Shown one piece after another: positions 19,330 to 27,724 of a stretch of 64,000 nt of DNA. The notes under the pieces are model-generated. The model did no database searches and was not told where the DNA came from. It saw nothing but the letters and a program-made list of their open reading frames with translations. This stretch comes from Brevibacillus humidisoli. GTDB lineage: Bacteria; Bacillota; Bacilli; Brevibacillales; Brevibacillaceae. The position numbers and the translations under genes are program-made. Location: positions 620,001 to 684,000 of the forward strand of contig NZ_CP087263.1 of NCBI RefSeq assembly GCF_020923435.1, read 5' to 3'. The first letter of the stretch is position 1. Each line of letters starts with the position of its first letter.

Positions 19330-20076
19330 TATGTCCTCCCCTTTACCGTATACACCATGATATCCTCTAACGAAGCTGGTTCGATGAGCACCTGGTGTTG
19401 GAAGCGGCTTGCGACCAACTGCGGATCATGGGTTAATCCCTCAAAGCCGACACTCGTTTGTCGCACATGAATGAACATGTTGCGCATATCCTCATCCAGA
19501 AGCTCATTTGCTCCTTTTACCATGCGATACTGCTCTAGTACTGTTTCCTTTGACTCGCTAAAAATGATGCTTCCGTTGTGAATAAAGGTAATGTAATCGG
19601 CGATTTTTTCCAGATCACTGGTGATGTGTGTGGAAAAAAAGACGGTTTTACTCTCGTCCTGGATTACCTCGGATAAAATGTCGAGAATTTCTCGGCGGAT
19701 AATGGGATCTAAGCCGGAAGTCGGTTCGTCCATGATGATGAGATGCTTCATCCCAGTGTTGGTAAAACGGGGCAACAATCCGCTTCATTTGTTCGACTGT
19801 CAGATGATCGTAAAAATGGTTGTCTGCGTAAACAAAGCCGACGCGTTGCTTGATTTCCTTGTCATGCTGGTCATTGTCCAATCCAAACAGCTCGATCGAA
19901 CCGGAATCTCGCTTGAGCAGATTCATGATCAATTTGATCATTGTTGTTTTGCCAGAGCCGTTTGGGCCGATAAACCCAGTTATGAACCCTTGTTTGACGG
20001 AGAAAGAAACGTCTTTCAGTAATCGAAAGTCTTTAAAAGATTTGCTGATTCTCGTCACGTTAATGGCATCTTCCAT
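19329..20076 (-). pseudogene. ABC transporter ATPase, broken by deletion and frameshift
   Basis: The first part (20076 down to about 19740) has the Walker A GPNGSGKTT, the Q-loop region RVGFVYADNHFYDHLTVEQM and ends in PFYQHWDEA. The second part (about 19745 down to 19329), in another frame, resumes at LIIMDEPTSGLDP (Walker B) and continues with the H-loop FFSTHITSDLEKIADY. The roughly 40 residues that normally lie between them, including the ABC signature (LSKGM type), are absent. The two frames meet at ATGAAGCATCTCATC. This is the pattern of an internal deletion that also shifts the frame. Without the signature and with the frames split the product cannot hydrolyse ATP. The gene sits between a YtrA-like regulator and the permease. 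Confidence 0.85.
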
Positions 20077-20454
20077 CTATGATCCCTCCTGGTACAACAA
20101 GTCTAGCATCTGTTTAAGTTCCTCAAGACTGATATGGTATCGTTTGCTTTGCTGTACAATCTCGGCCAGGCTTTGTTCGATTGCAGTGAGACGTTTTTCC
20201 CGCAGGATGCTGCTGTTTTGGGACGCAACAAACGAACCTTTTCCGACGATGGAGGTGATAAACCCTTCCGATTCCAGTTCCTCATAAGCCCTTTTCGTCG
20301 TGATCACGCTAATCCGGAGCTCCTGGGCCAGTCGTCGCATCGAAGGGAGCGGGTCGCCTTCCTTCAGTTCATTGCGCAAAATGCTCTGGATGATCTGATT
20401 TTTTATTTGTTCATAAATCGGCTCCTTGGAAGCGTTGGAGATCATAATATTCAT
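20077..20454 (-). CDS. YtrA-subfamily GntR regulator
   Basis: This 125-residue regulator has an N-terminal winged helix (residues 10-75, with EGDPLPSMRRLAQELRIS and a wing ending GKGSFVA) and a short helical tail rather than a ligand domain, which defines the YtrA branch of GntR repressors. The ATG at 20454 is preferred over an upstream in-frame ATG at 20508 because it begins MNIMISNASKEPIYEQI, the usual start, and follows an AGG. Its stop codon adjoins the start of the ABC ATPase. YtrA repressors control their own ABC exporter operon, often induced by cell-wall antibiotics. Here the regulator and permease remain intact around a dead ATPase. Confidence 0.88.
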   Translation of the reverse strand: MNIMISNASKEPIYEQIKNQIIQSILRNELKEGDPLPSMRRLAQELRISVITTKRAYEELESEGFITSIVGKGSFVASQNSSILREKRLTAIEQSLAEIVQQSKRYHISLEELKQMLDLLYQEGS

Positions 20455-20493
20455 AGTGACCTCATCCGTTTTGACTTTGTTATTATTGATTAT

Positions 20494-20523
20494 ATTATAT
20501 ATATACAATATACATGCTGTACA
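20494..20523 (-). promoter_or_regulatory. Promoter of the YtrA-ABC operon
   Basis: On the minus strand TGTACA (20523-20518) and TATAAT (20499-20494) are 18 bases apart. The spacer and -10 area are a run of alternating AT with an imperfect dyad (ATATTGTATATATATAATAT), a plausible operator for the encoded GntR regulator. Confidence 0.5.
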
Positions 20524-20547
20524 GCTCGCTTGTCAAGGGACGAGGCC

Positions 20548-20586
20548 TTTACACAATTCTAACAAATGCTTAAAACAGCCTATAAA
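20548..20586 (+). promoter_or_regulatory. Pho box: four PhoP repeats before phoU
   Basis: TTTACA (20548-20553), CTAACA (20559-20564), TTAAAA (20570-20575) and TATAAA (20581-20586) recur every 11 bases with exact 5-base gaps. This is the tandem layout of PhoP sites in Bacillus, whose repeat consensus is TT(A/T/C)ACA. The array ends nine bases before TATAAT (20596-20601), so with a start near 20608 it spans about -60 to -22, the usual position for PhoP-activated promoters. Confidence 0.75.
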
Positions 20587-20595
20587 TCCGTTCGC

Positions 20596-20601
20596 TATAA
20601 T
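20596..20601 (+). promoter_or_regulatory. -10 element of the phoU promoter
   Basis: This is a perfect TATAAT without a recognisable -35; the Pho box occupies the -35 region, as expected for an activator-dependent promoter. Confidence 0.65.
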
Positions 20602-20663
20602 AGGGTGTCTAAGCGGGGACATAAGTTCTCCGGATCTTGAAACGAGGAGAGGGGTTGAACGCA

Positions 20664-21320
20664 GTGACAAGGCATGTGTTCGAAGAACAGCTCGATCTTC
20701 TCCACCGCAACTTGATGGCAATGGGAACGCTGGTGGAAGAGGCCATTCATAAAGCGATTAAAAGTTTAATGGAGAAAGACAGCAAACTAGCTGAGGAGGT
20801 TATATCGGGCGACAGCAAGATTAACGAACTGGAGCAGCAGATAGAGGCTGGCTGTTTCCAATTGATTGCCCTGCAGCAACCGGTAGGCAGCGATTTGCGC
20901 CGGGTCGGAACCATGTTGAAACTGGTGACCGATCTGGAGCGGATGGGTGATCACGCTGTTTCCATCTCCAAGACCACACGTCGACTGATGAACGAATCGT
21001 TTCCCAAACAGGTGGCCAATATTCCGGAGATGGCTGACCACGTCAAGGCAATGGTTCGCGACAGCTTGAACGCCTACATCGCCCAAGACAAACAATTGGC
21101 AGAAGAGGTAGCGGCTCGCGATGATATCGTCGACAAGTTTTACTCCAATATGTTCCGTGAACTGGTTAATGAGATGGGTACACAGGAGCAGACGTTTGCC
21201 CAAGGGATGCAGCTTTTGCTGGTAGCCCAATACCTGGAGAGAATTGCTGACCACGTGACCAATATCTGCGAATGGATTTTTTATATGTCCACGGGGCAGA
21301 TGACAGACTTGAACAAGTAA
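20664..21320 (+). CDS. phoU: Phosphate signalling protein PhoU
   Basis: PhoU is a cytoplasmic protein that in other bacteria damps phosphate uptake and signalling by contacting the Pst transporter and the PhoR-type kinase. The GTG at 20664 lies nine bases after AGGAGAGGGG and gives 218 residues, the normal length; the frame opens earlier at 20637. Two repeated three-helix PhoU domains are visible, each with a metal-binding E/D pattern (LVTDLERMGDHAVSISK and LVAQYLERIADHVTNIC). The gene is not next to pst genes, but it has its own Pho box and lies 2 kb after phoPR. B. subtilis lacks a PhoU, so this arrangement differs from the model. Confidence 0.94.
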   Translation: MTRHVFEEQLDLLHRNLMAMGTLVEEAIHKAIKSLMEKDSKLAEEVISGDSKINELEQQIEAGCFQLIALQQPVGSDLRRVGTMLKLVTDLERMGDHAVSISKTTRRLMNESFPKQVANIPEMADHVKAMVRDSLNAYIAQDKQLAEEVAARDDIVDKFYSNMFRELVNEMGTQEQTFAQGMQLLLVAQYLERIADHVTNICEWIFYMSTGQMTDLNK

Positions 21321-21329
21321 ATGCTATAC

Positions 21330-21360
21330 AAAAAGGGAAGCCGGGTCGGCTTCCCTTTTT
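21330..21360. terminator. phoU terminator, left copy of the 31-bp IS target duplication
   Basis: A 13-bp stem (AAAAAGGGAAGCC with GGCTTCCCTTTTT) encloses the loop GGGTC. Because both arms carry an A or T run, it can terminate transcription in both directions. The identical 31 bases recur at 22906-22936 on the other side of the IS. Confidence 0.9.
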
Positions 21361-22805
21361 CAGATTGCAGACAAACTCCCTCGCTGAACGAACAGCAGAG
21401 GGCGTTTGTTTAATAATTTGATGAAAATACCGAAGGTGTTTTGATCCTTCACCTTTTGGCGACCTGATTTCCATAGCCAGGTCGCCATTTTTTTTAAGTT
21501 CATGGCAGCGAAAACAAGCATCGCCTGCATCGTGACCTTCTCCAGTCCTCGTAAGGTCGTCCAACGCATGCCATGCTTTTCCTTCATATCAGCGAATACA
21601 CGTTCAATCGTTTCTTTCCGTTGGCTATAGATCTGTTTGTTTTCCTCGGTATGCCGGAGGTGGTCTACCTCTTCGAGGTAATCAGCCCAGATGTGGCGAC
21701 TCACTCTCTTTGTGTAGTCTTTACTTTCCGTGCATTGTTTCAAAAACGGACAACTTCGGCAAACTTGAGAATTTGATCGATAGATACGGTACCCATCCTT
21801 GTTTGTTGTCTCATATGTTAAGATTTGCTCGTTCGGGCAGATGTAGCAGTCGAAATATTCATCATACACATATTCGTACTTTTTAAAAAAACCTTCTTTG
21901 GTGCGTGGTCTTGTGTAGGGCATAACGGGGCGAATCTGGTCATCAATCAGTGTTTTACTGATGTAAGGCGTCTTGTATCCGGAGTCCACCGCCACAGCCT
22001 GAGGTTGTTCGAACGTCTGTCGCACTTGATTCAAAACATCCTCAAAAACCTGACTGTCATGCACATTGCCTGGCGTTACCTTTGCGCCAAGCACAAATCC
22101 ATTTCGATCACATGCCGTATGAAAACTATAGGCAAATACACGTTCCTTTTCCCCCTTTACAAACAATCCGCAATCCGGGTCAGTTGTGCTGACCTTCACC
22201 TCCTTCTTCGAAGTTTCTGTCTTTTTTTCAAGGGGCTTCTTTCCATGTGCAATACGATCCTGATTGATTTCTTCGTCCAGTAGCTCTTGATATTTCTTGG
22301 CTTGTTCTTCAACGATTTCTTTCACGTATTTATGCTTATTCGCACTGGCTTTTACATGCGTAGCATCGATGAAAAGCACGTCAGGCTTCACGAATCCATG
22401 ATGTACCGCCTCTTCCAATATTCGAAGGAAGATCGACTCGAAGAGTTGAGTATTCCGAAAACGGCGAACATAGTTCTTGCCTAGGGTCGTGAAATGGGGA
22501 ATGGGCTGACTGAAGTCATAGCCAATGAACCACCGATAGGCAACATTGGTTTCGATCTCTTTAATCGTTTGCCGCATGGAACGAATACCAAAAAGATATT
22601 GGATGAGAGCAATTTTGACTAAGACTACAGGGTCAACACTGGGTCTGCCGTTGTCATGACAGTAGAGGCTTTCCACTAAGTCATAGATGAATGAAAAGTC
22701 GATTGCATTTTCGATTTTTCGTACGAGATGATCTTTTGGCACCAACTCATCTAACGAGAATGCAGATATCTGATAACGGCCTTCGGCCTGTTGCTTATTA
22801 AGCAT
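21360..22805 (-). CDS. IS1182-like family transposase
   Basis: This 481-residue DDE transposase catalyses movement of the element. The ATG at 22805 follows GGAGGTGGCATT. The N-terminal domain (about 1-130) has GRPSVDPVVLVKIALIQYLF, and the catalytic domain has FIDATHVKASANKHKYV, VAVDSGYKTPYIS and ERVFADMKEKHGMRWTTLRG, giving the D-D-E residues. A four-cysteine segment (CYICPNEQ and CRSCPFLKQC) typical of IS1182 transposases is present. The gene runs to the very end of the element: its last complete codon is ATC, the element ends in TG, and the A completing the TGA stop is the first base of the target repeat. It appears intact and probably active. Confidence 0.93.
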   Translation of the reverse strand: MLNKQQAEGRYQISAFSLDELVPKDHLVRKIENAIDFSFIYDLVESLYCHDNGRPSVDPVVLVKIALIQYLFGIRSMRQTIKEIETNVAYRWFIGYDFSQPIPHFTTLGKNYVRRFRNTQLFESIFLRILEEAVHHGFVKPDVLFIDATHVKASANKHKYVKEIVEEQAKKYQELLDEEINQDRIAHGKKPLEKKTETSKKEVKVSTTDPDCGLFVKGEKERVFAYSFHTACDRNGFVLGAKVTPGNVHDSQVFEDVLNQVRQTFEQPQAVAVDSGYKTPYISKTLIDDQIRPVMPYTRPRTKEGFFKKYEYVYDEYFDCYICPNEQILTYETTNKDGYRIYRSNSQVCRSCPFLKQCTESKDYTKRVSRHIWADYLEEVDHLRHTEENKQIYSQRKETIERVFADMKEKHGMRWTTLRGLEKVTMQAMLVFAAMNLKKMATWLWKSGRQKVKDQNTFGIFIKLLNKRPLLFVQRGSLSAI

Positions 22806-22905
22806 AATGCCACCTCCAAAAATAACTATTGAAAACGTAACATGTTCTATATTCAACAAAAAAGCCTGCAGACCCTGTTCCTTACGGAACTTTGTCTACA
22901 GGCTG
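21361..22905 (-). mobile_element. IS1182-like insertion sequence (copy 1)
   Basis: The 1,545-bp element is bounded by imperfect inverted ends, CAGATTGCAGACAAACTCC at the left and CAGCCTGTAGACAAAGTTCC (reverse complement) at the right. It is flanked by exact 31-bp direct repeats that equal a whole terminator hairpin. It carries one transposase gene on the minus strand. It sits between the convergent genes phoU and the EamA operon. Confidence 0.92.
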
Positions 22906-22936
22906 AAAAAGGGAAGCCGGGTCGGCTTCCCTTTTT
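22906..22936. terminator. Right copy of the duplicated terminator
   Basis: This sequence is identical to 21330-21360. On the minus strand it would terminate the EamA/small-protein operon before the IS, so both neighbours of the element keep a full terminator. Confidence 0.88.
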
Positions 22937-22954
22937 TCCTATCTCGATAGATCT

Positions 22955-23098
22955 TTACCCTGACAGCATGCTGCCTAACCAGTAAACGATCCGACCAACA
23001 ATATAGCCAAGAACGACAACCCATCCGATCTTTCCCCACACTCTTAGCGAGTTCCAGTACTCACGCAGAGTTTTGCGTTGATGGGGAGATTTGTTCAT
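22955..23098 (-). CDS. 47-residue membrane protein overlapping the EamA gene
   Basis: The frame begins MNKSPHQRKTLREYW, has one hydrophobic helix at about residues 24-45 (GWVVVLGYIVGRIVYWLG) and ends SMLSG before TAA. The ATG is eight bases after a strong AAGGAGG and lies inside the last 38 bases of the EamA gene, in another frame, so it is probably translated by coupling. I do not recognise a family. The basic, amphipathic N terminus and single helix suggest a small membrane-anchored accessory protein, perhaps of the exporter encoded just upstream. The strong binding site is the main argument that it is real. Confidence 0.7.
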   Translation of the reverse strand: MNKSPHQRKTLREYWNSLRVWGKIGWVVVLGYIVGRIVYWLGSMLSG

Positions 23099-23993
23099 CG
23101 GTCTTCTCCTCCTTTATCATGGTGTTCCATCGCATAAACAGGTAGATGCCCAACAAGATGATCCCGCCGCCGATATATTGCGGGATGGTGACCACCTCAT
23201 CCAGGATCAGATAGGCAAGAATGGCGGTACCGACCGGCTCCCCCAATATGCTCATGGAAACAGTCGAGGTTGGAATCCACCGAATCACCCAGTTGAAGAT
23301 CGAGTGGCCAAACAGGGTGGGAATCAACGCCAACAAAAAGAACCAGCCCCAGTCTGCCGCCGGGTATCCCACAAGCGAGTAGCCAAATAATAGATCGTAA
23401 GCAAGCAGACAGATACTGCTGGCACTGTACACCACCAGGGTGTAGGCGGTCAGCGACAACGCTTTGCGCACGTATTGGCCGATCAGCCAGTAAACAGTTA
23501 CCGTTGCAGCCCCCAACAAAGCCAGAATATCGCCAAACAGGGCTTCACCGCCAATCTGAAAGTCGCCCCAGCCGATCACAAAACTGCCGCCAATCGCCAG
23601 AACGCCCCCTACCACTGCGGCGGGGTGAAGCCGTTCACCAAACAAAAAATAGCCGCCGACAAAAGCAAATAACGGCTGCAGGGTAACCAGAACGGTTGAG
23701 CTGGCTACAGAGGTAAAGCGAAGCGATTCAAACCACAGCAGGAAATGAGAGGCCAGAAATGCGCCCGAGAGGAGGCTGAGCAGCCATATCTTTCGACTGA
23801 TTCCCGCTATTTCCGTGATCACACCTTTGGCAACCAGCAGCGTCGGCAGGATCAACAGAACCGAGAACAGCAGGCGATAGGTGGCGATAATCGGAGCGGG
23901 AGCGGACGCCAGCTTGACGAAAATGGCGGAAAAGGAGATGGAAATAACGCCGATCAGGAGTGCGAAATAAGGCGGAAATGCTGGTTTATCCAT
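23061..23993 (-). CDS. EamA/DMT-family transporter
   Basis: This 310-residue inner-membrane protein of the drug/metabolite transporter superfamily has about ten hydrophobic helices arranged as two EamA repeats (about residues 8-140 and 150-285). The ATG at 23993, MDKPAFPPYFALL, is chosen because AAAGGTG lies seven bases upstream and the first helix starts right after. An open frame extends to 24251 with no helix or binding site. Typical segments are SFSAIFVKLASAP in helix 1, FESLRFTSVASSTVLVTLQP at the end of repeat 1, and LGEPVGTAILAYLILDE in repeat 2. The substrate cannot be predicted. It is transcribed away from polA. Confidence 0.88.
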   Translation of the reverse strand: MDKPAFPPYFALLIGVISISFSAIFVKLASAPAPIIATYRLLFSVLLILPTLLVAKGVITEIAGISRKIWLLSLLSGAFLASHFLLWFESLRFTSVASSTVLVTLQPLFAFVGGYFLFGERLHPAAVVGGVLAIGGSFVIGWGDFQIGGEALFGDILALLGAATVTVYWLIGQYVRKALSLTAYTLVVYSASSICLLAYDLLFGYSLVGYPAADWGWFFLLALIPTLFGHSIFNWVIRWIPTSTVSMSILGEPVGTAILAYLILDEVVTIPQYIGGGIILLGIYLFMRWNTMIKEEKTDEQISPSTQNSA

Positions 23994-24145
23994 TTGGTAA
24001 CACCTTTCCATACAGAGCTGTTTGCTGATATTGTACCTGTTTTGGTCCACTCGGACAATCGAAGTTCTCTTGCTCTTCACCCCGGTGTGCCCGTTGTTTG
24101 TACCATCGCTGCCTGTATGGCGGTTATGATCAGGCCTCCTTGCTT

Positions 24146-24175
24146 TTGCCAGCAATGTCGGCCCTATGGTATGAT
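24146..24175 (+). promoter_or_regulatory. Candidate promoter of polA
   Basis: TTGCCA (24146-24151) and TATGAT (24170-24175) are 18 bases apart, and a TG precedes the -10 by one base (extended -10). Confidence 0.5.
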
Positions 24176-24207
24176 GAAAGTTAGCGAAATCAGGAGAGGG
24201 GCCGTTC

Positions 24208-26874
24208 ATGATGAGCCATTTCGTGATTGTTGACGGGAATAGTGTGGCCAACCGAGCGTTTTATGCACTGCCGCTTTTGTCTACGACAGGCGGTTTGCAC
24301 ACCAACGCCGTTCTTGGCTTTACGACCATGCTGTTAAAAGTGCTGGAGGAGATGAAACCGACACACCTGCTGGTCGCCTTTGATGCAGGCAAGGTGGTGT
24401 TTCGACACAGCGAATATACAGAGTACAAGGGGGGGCGGGCAAAGACCCCGCCGGAGCTGTCTGAACAGTTTCCGCTGATCCGCGAACTGCTTGACGCGTT
24501 TTCGATCAAGCGATTTGAGTTGGAAGGATATGAAGCGGACGACATCATCGGTACGCTGACCCGGCAGAGTGACGAACAGGGGCTTGCGACCACGGTGATC
24601 ACCGGTGACAAAGATATGCTTCAGCTTGTCTCCGATCACGTCAAGGTGGCGCTTACCCGAAAAGGTGTCAGTGAGATTGAGTTGTATACAGCCAACGAGA
24701 TTGAACAGAAATACGGACTGACACCAAGACAGATCATCGACTTGAAAGGGTTGATGGGTGACAGCTCTGATAATATCCCCGGTGTGCCAGGCGTCGGGGA
24801 AAAAACGGCCATGAAACTGCTCCACCAATACGGCACAGTCGAAGAGGTACTGGCTCACATCGACCAGGTCTCCGGAAAAAAACTGCAGGAAAATCTGCGA
24901 AATAACGTCGAACAGGCCAAGCTGAGCAAATCACTGGCCACGATTATGCGTGATGCCCCTGTGGAGATCGCTGTAGACGATGTTGTATATCCTGGCTACG
25001 ATCCACAGAAAGTGGTCGATTGTTTCAGACGTTTTGAATTCAAGTCATTATTGACCAAGGTAAAGGGTGCTGATGATGCCCCTGCGTACGCTGAAGGAGC
25101 AGACAGCACAGAGGTGGACAGGCCCTTTTCCTACGAGACGGTGTCAGTTGAGAGATTGGACGAGTATACGAAGAAGCTCTGTTCACCGATGAGCCTCTAT
25201 GTTGAACTGGATGGGGACAGCTACCATCGTGCCCCGCTGCTTGGATATGCGTTGGCCTGTGATGATACCGCGCTGTTTGTTCCTGTGGAGGTGGCGGAGC
25301 GCTGGGAAGCATTTCAAGATTGGTTGGCAGATGAGCAGCAGATCAAGTGGGTCTTCGACGGAAAACGGGACACGATCGCTCTTCAATGGAACGGGGCCCG
25401 GATGTTTGGTATTGGTTTTGACCTTTATCTAGCTTCATACCTGATGAACGCCTCCGAGAGCAATCCCAGCCTGAGCGATATTGCTGCCCAATACGCCAGC
25501 GTCAGCCTGGCATCTGACGAAGACGTCTACGGGAAGGGTGCGAAACGGGCCATCCCCGATCCGCAGACTCTCAGTGAGCACGTAGCCCGCAAAGCGTTGG
25601 CGATCTGGCAAAGTGTCCCGACGATACAAAAAGAATTGAAGCAGAATAGATTGGAAGAGCTGCTGTCTGAGATTGAGGCACCGCTCAGCCTGGTATTGGC
25701 CCGGATGGAATCATTCGGTGTCAAAGTGGACCGCGAACGTCTGCAGCAGATGGGGCAGGAGCTGGACCGTAAACTGGAGGAGCTGACCGAACAGATCTAT
25801 GAACTGGCCGGTGAGACGTTTAACATCAATTCGCCCAAACAGCTGGGAGAGATCCTGTACGACAGACTAGGTCTGCCGGTCTACAAAAAAACCAAGACAG
25901 GACCGTCTACCAGTGCTGATGTGCTGGAAAAACTGGCTCCTCACCATCCGATTGTGGAGACGATCTTGCATTTCCGGCAACTGGGCAAGCTGCGCTCTAC
26001 CTACATTGAAGGACTGCTCAAAGAGATCCACCCCAAGACGGGCAAGGTGCATACCCGCTTCAATCAAGCGACTACCGCAACCGGCCGATTGAGCAGCACG
26101 GAGCCTAATTTGCAGAACATCCCGATCCGATTGGAAGAGGGACGGAAGATTCGCGAAGCGTTCGTACCGTCCGAGTCAGGTTGGTACATGCTGTCCGCCG
26201 ACTACTCTCAGATCGAGCTTCGGGTGCTTGCCCATATTTCAAGAGATGAAAATCTGATTGACGCCTTTAACGAGGGAATGGACATCCATACCCGCACAGC
26301 CATGGATGTATTTGGGGTGGCGGAAGATGAGGTAACCTCACTGATGCGCCGGCAAGCCAAGGCGGTCAACTTTGGCATTGTGTACGGAATCAGTGATTAC
26401 GGTTTGTCACAAAATCTGAACATCACCCGCAAGGAAGCAGGGGAGTTTATCGAACGCTACTTTTCCGTCTTTGCTGGAGTAAAGCGCTATATGGAGGAAG
26501 TGGTCGAAAAGGCCAAACAGGACGGCTACGTCACCACTTTGCTGCATCGTCGCCGCTATCTGCCGGACATCAAAAGCAGCAACTACAACATCCGTTCGTT
26601 TGCCGAACGGACAGCGATGAACACGCCCATACAAGGAACGGCTGCTGACATCATCAAACTGGCGATGGTGCGGATGAAGGAGCGGCTGGAACAAGAGCAG
26701 TTGGCCAGCCGCATGCTGCTGCAGGTGCATGACGAGTTGGTGTTTGAAGTACCGGAAGATGAATTGGACATCATGCAAAAGCTGGTACCCGAGGTGATGG
26801 AAAGTGCGCTTGCCCTCAATGTGCCGCTGAAAGTAGACGTTCACTATGGACGCACCTGGTATGATGCAAAATAG
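24208..26874 (+). CDS. polA: DNA polymerase I
   Basis: This polymerase fills gaps in repair and removes Okazaki primers. It has 888 residues, starting at ATG 24208, six bases after AGGAGAGGGG (the second ATG is also possible). Residues about 1-290 are the 5' nuclease domain (VDGNSVANRAF, GYEADDIIGTL, GDSSDNIPGVPGVGEKTA). Residues about 310-480 are the 3'-5' exonuclease fold, which lacks the catalytic acidic residues (for example the first motif reads VELDGD and the last motif has lost its Tyr-Asp pair), as in Bacillus enzymes without proofreading. The polymerase domain has motif A DYSQIELR, motif B RRQAKAVNFGIVYG and motif C QVHDELVFEVP. mutM follows 13 bases later. Confidence 0.97.
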   Translation: MMSHFVIVDGNSVANRAFYALPLLSTTGGLHTNAVLGFTTMLLKVLEEMKPTHLLVAFDAGKVVFRHSEYTEYKGGRAKTPPELSEQFPLIRELLDAFSIKRFELEGYEADDIIGTLTRQSDEQGLATTVITGDKDMLQLVSDHVKVALTRKGVSEIELYTANEIEQKYGLTPRQIIDLKGLMGDSSDNIPGVPGVGEKTAMKLLHQYGTVEEVLAHIDQVSGKKLQENLRNNVEQAKLSKSLATIMRDAPVEIAVDDVVYPGYDPQKVVDCFRRFEFKSLLTKVKGADDAPAYAEGADSTEVDRPFSYETVSVERLDEYTKKLCSPMSLYVELDGDSYHRAPLLGYALACDDTALFVPVEVAERWEAFQDWLADEQQIKWVFDGKRDTIALQWNGARMFGIGFDLYLASYLMNASESNPSLSDIAAQYASVSLASDEDVYGKGAKRAIPDPQTLSEHVARKALAIWQSVPTIQKELKQNRLEELLSEIEAPLSLVLARMESFGVKVDRERLQQMGQELDRKLEELTEQIYELAGETFNINSPKQLGEILYDRLGLPVYKKTKTGPSTSADVLEKLAPHHPIVETILHFRQLGKLRSTYIEGLLKEIHPKTGKVHTRFNQATTATGRLSSTEPNLQNIPIRLEEGRKIREAFVPSESGWYMLSADYSQIELRVLAHISRDENLIDAFNEGMDIHTRTAMDVFGVAEDEVTSLMRRQAKAVNFGIVYGISDYGLSQNLNITRKEAGEFIERYFSVFAGVKRYMEEVVEKAKQDGYVTTLLHRRRYLPDIKSSNYNIRSFAERTAMNTPIQGTAADIIKLAMVRMKERLEQEQLASRMLLQVHDELVFEVPEDELDIMQKLVPEVMESALALNVPLKVDVHYGRTWYDAK

Positions 26875-26887
26875 GAGGATATAAGTC

Positions 26888-27712
26888 ATGCCGGAATTGC
26901 CTGAGGTAGAGACCGTTGTCCGTACGCTGCGGACTTTGGTGACAGGAAAGAAGATCGAACGGGTAAGCGTGCTGCTGCCTCGCATTATCCGCCGACCCGA
27001 CGATGTAGAGGAGTTCAAGGCACTGCTCGCGGGTCAAACGATTCACGCCGTTGAGCGTCGTGCGAAATTTATCAAGTTTATTTTAGATCGGGATCTGCTG
27101 CTGTCCCACCTGCGGATGGAGGGACGCTACGGGTTGTACCGGCAGGATGAGCCCGTCGAGAAGCATACCCACGTGATTTTTCATTTTACAGACGGCACAG
27201 AACTGCGCTATCGCGACGTCCGGCAGTTTGGCACAATGGACGTGTTTCCGCTAGGGCAGGAGGAGACAGCGGGACCGCTGACCAAACTGGGGCCGGAACC
27301 GCTCGATGAAGGTTTTACCCTTCAGTTGTTTCGCAGCATGTTACAAGGACGCAAAACGAAAATCAAGCCACTTTTGTTAAACCAGGAATTTCTGGTCGGA
27401 CTGGGGAATATCTATGTGGACGAGGCTCTGTTTCGGGCCCGATTGCATCCGGAACGGATTGCCGGCGAACTGAAGCCCAAAGAAACGGCCAGACTGCACG
27501 AGTGTATTATTGGAACGCTATCGGAAGCGATCCGTCAGGGTGGCAGTTCGGTCAAGTCTTACGTCAACGGACAGGGAGAGATGGGGATGTTCCAGCAGTC
27601 CTTGCATGTCTACGGGCGAAAAGGAGAGCCGTGCACGGTGTGCTCCACTCCGATCGTCCGGTATGTCGTCGGCGGTCGTGGGACGCATATGTGCCCCAAA
27701 TGCCAACAGTAA
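26888..27712 (+). CDS. mutM: Formamidopyrimidine-DNA glycosylase
   Basis: This enzyme removes 8-oxoguanine and ring-opened purines from DNA and nicks the abasic site. The 274-residue protein begins PELPEVETV after the initiator methionine; the exposed proline is the catalytic nucleophile and the glutamate next to it is essential. The central helix-two-turn-helix region contains FLVGLGNIYVDEALFRARLHP, and the C terminus carries a four-cysteine zinc finger (CTVC and CPKC). Length and motifs are normal. It is placed between polA and coaE with gaps of about 13 bases, so the three probably form an operon for DNA repair plus coenzyme A synthesis, the same order as in Bacillus. Confidence 0.97.
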   Translation: MPELPEVETVVRTLRTLVTGKKIERVSVLLPRIIRRPDDVEEFKALLAGQTIHAVERRAKFIKFILDRDLLLSHLRMEGRYGLYRQDEPVEKHTHVIFHFTDGTELRYRDVRQFGTMDVFPLGQEETAGPLTKLGPEPLDEGFTLQLFRSMLQGRKTKIKPLLLNQEFLVGLGNIYVDEALFRARLHPERIAGELKPKETARLHECIIGTLSEAIRQGGSSVKSYVNGQGEMGMFQQSLHVYGRKGEPCTVCSTPIVRYVVGGRGTHMCPKCQQ

Positions 27713-27724
27713 AGGAGGGTACAC

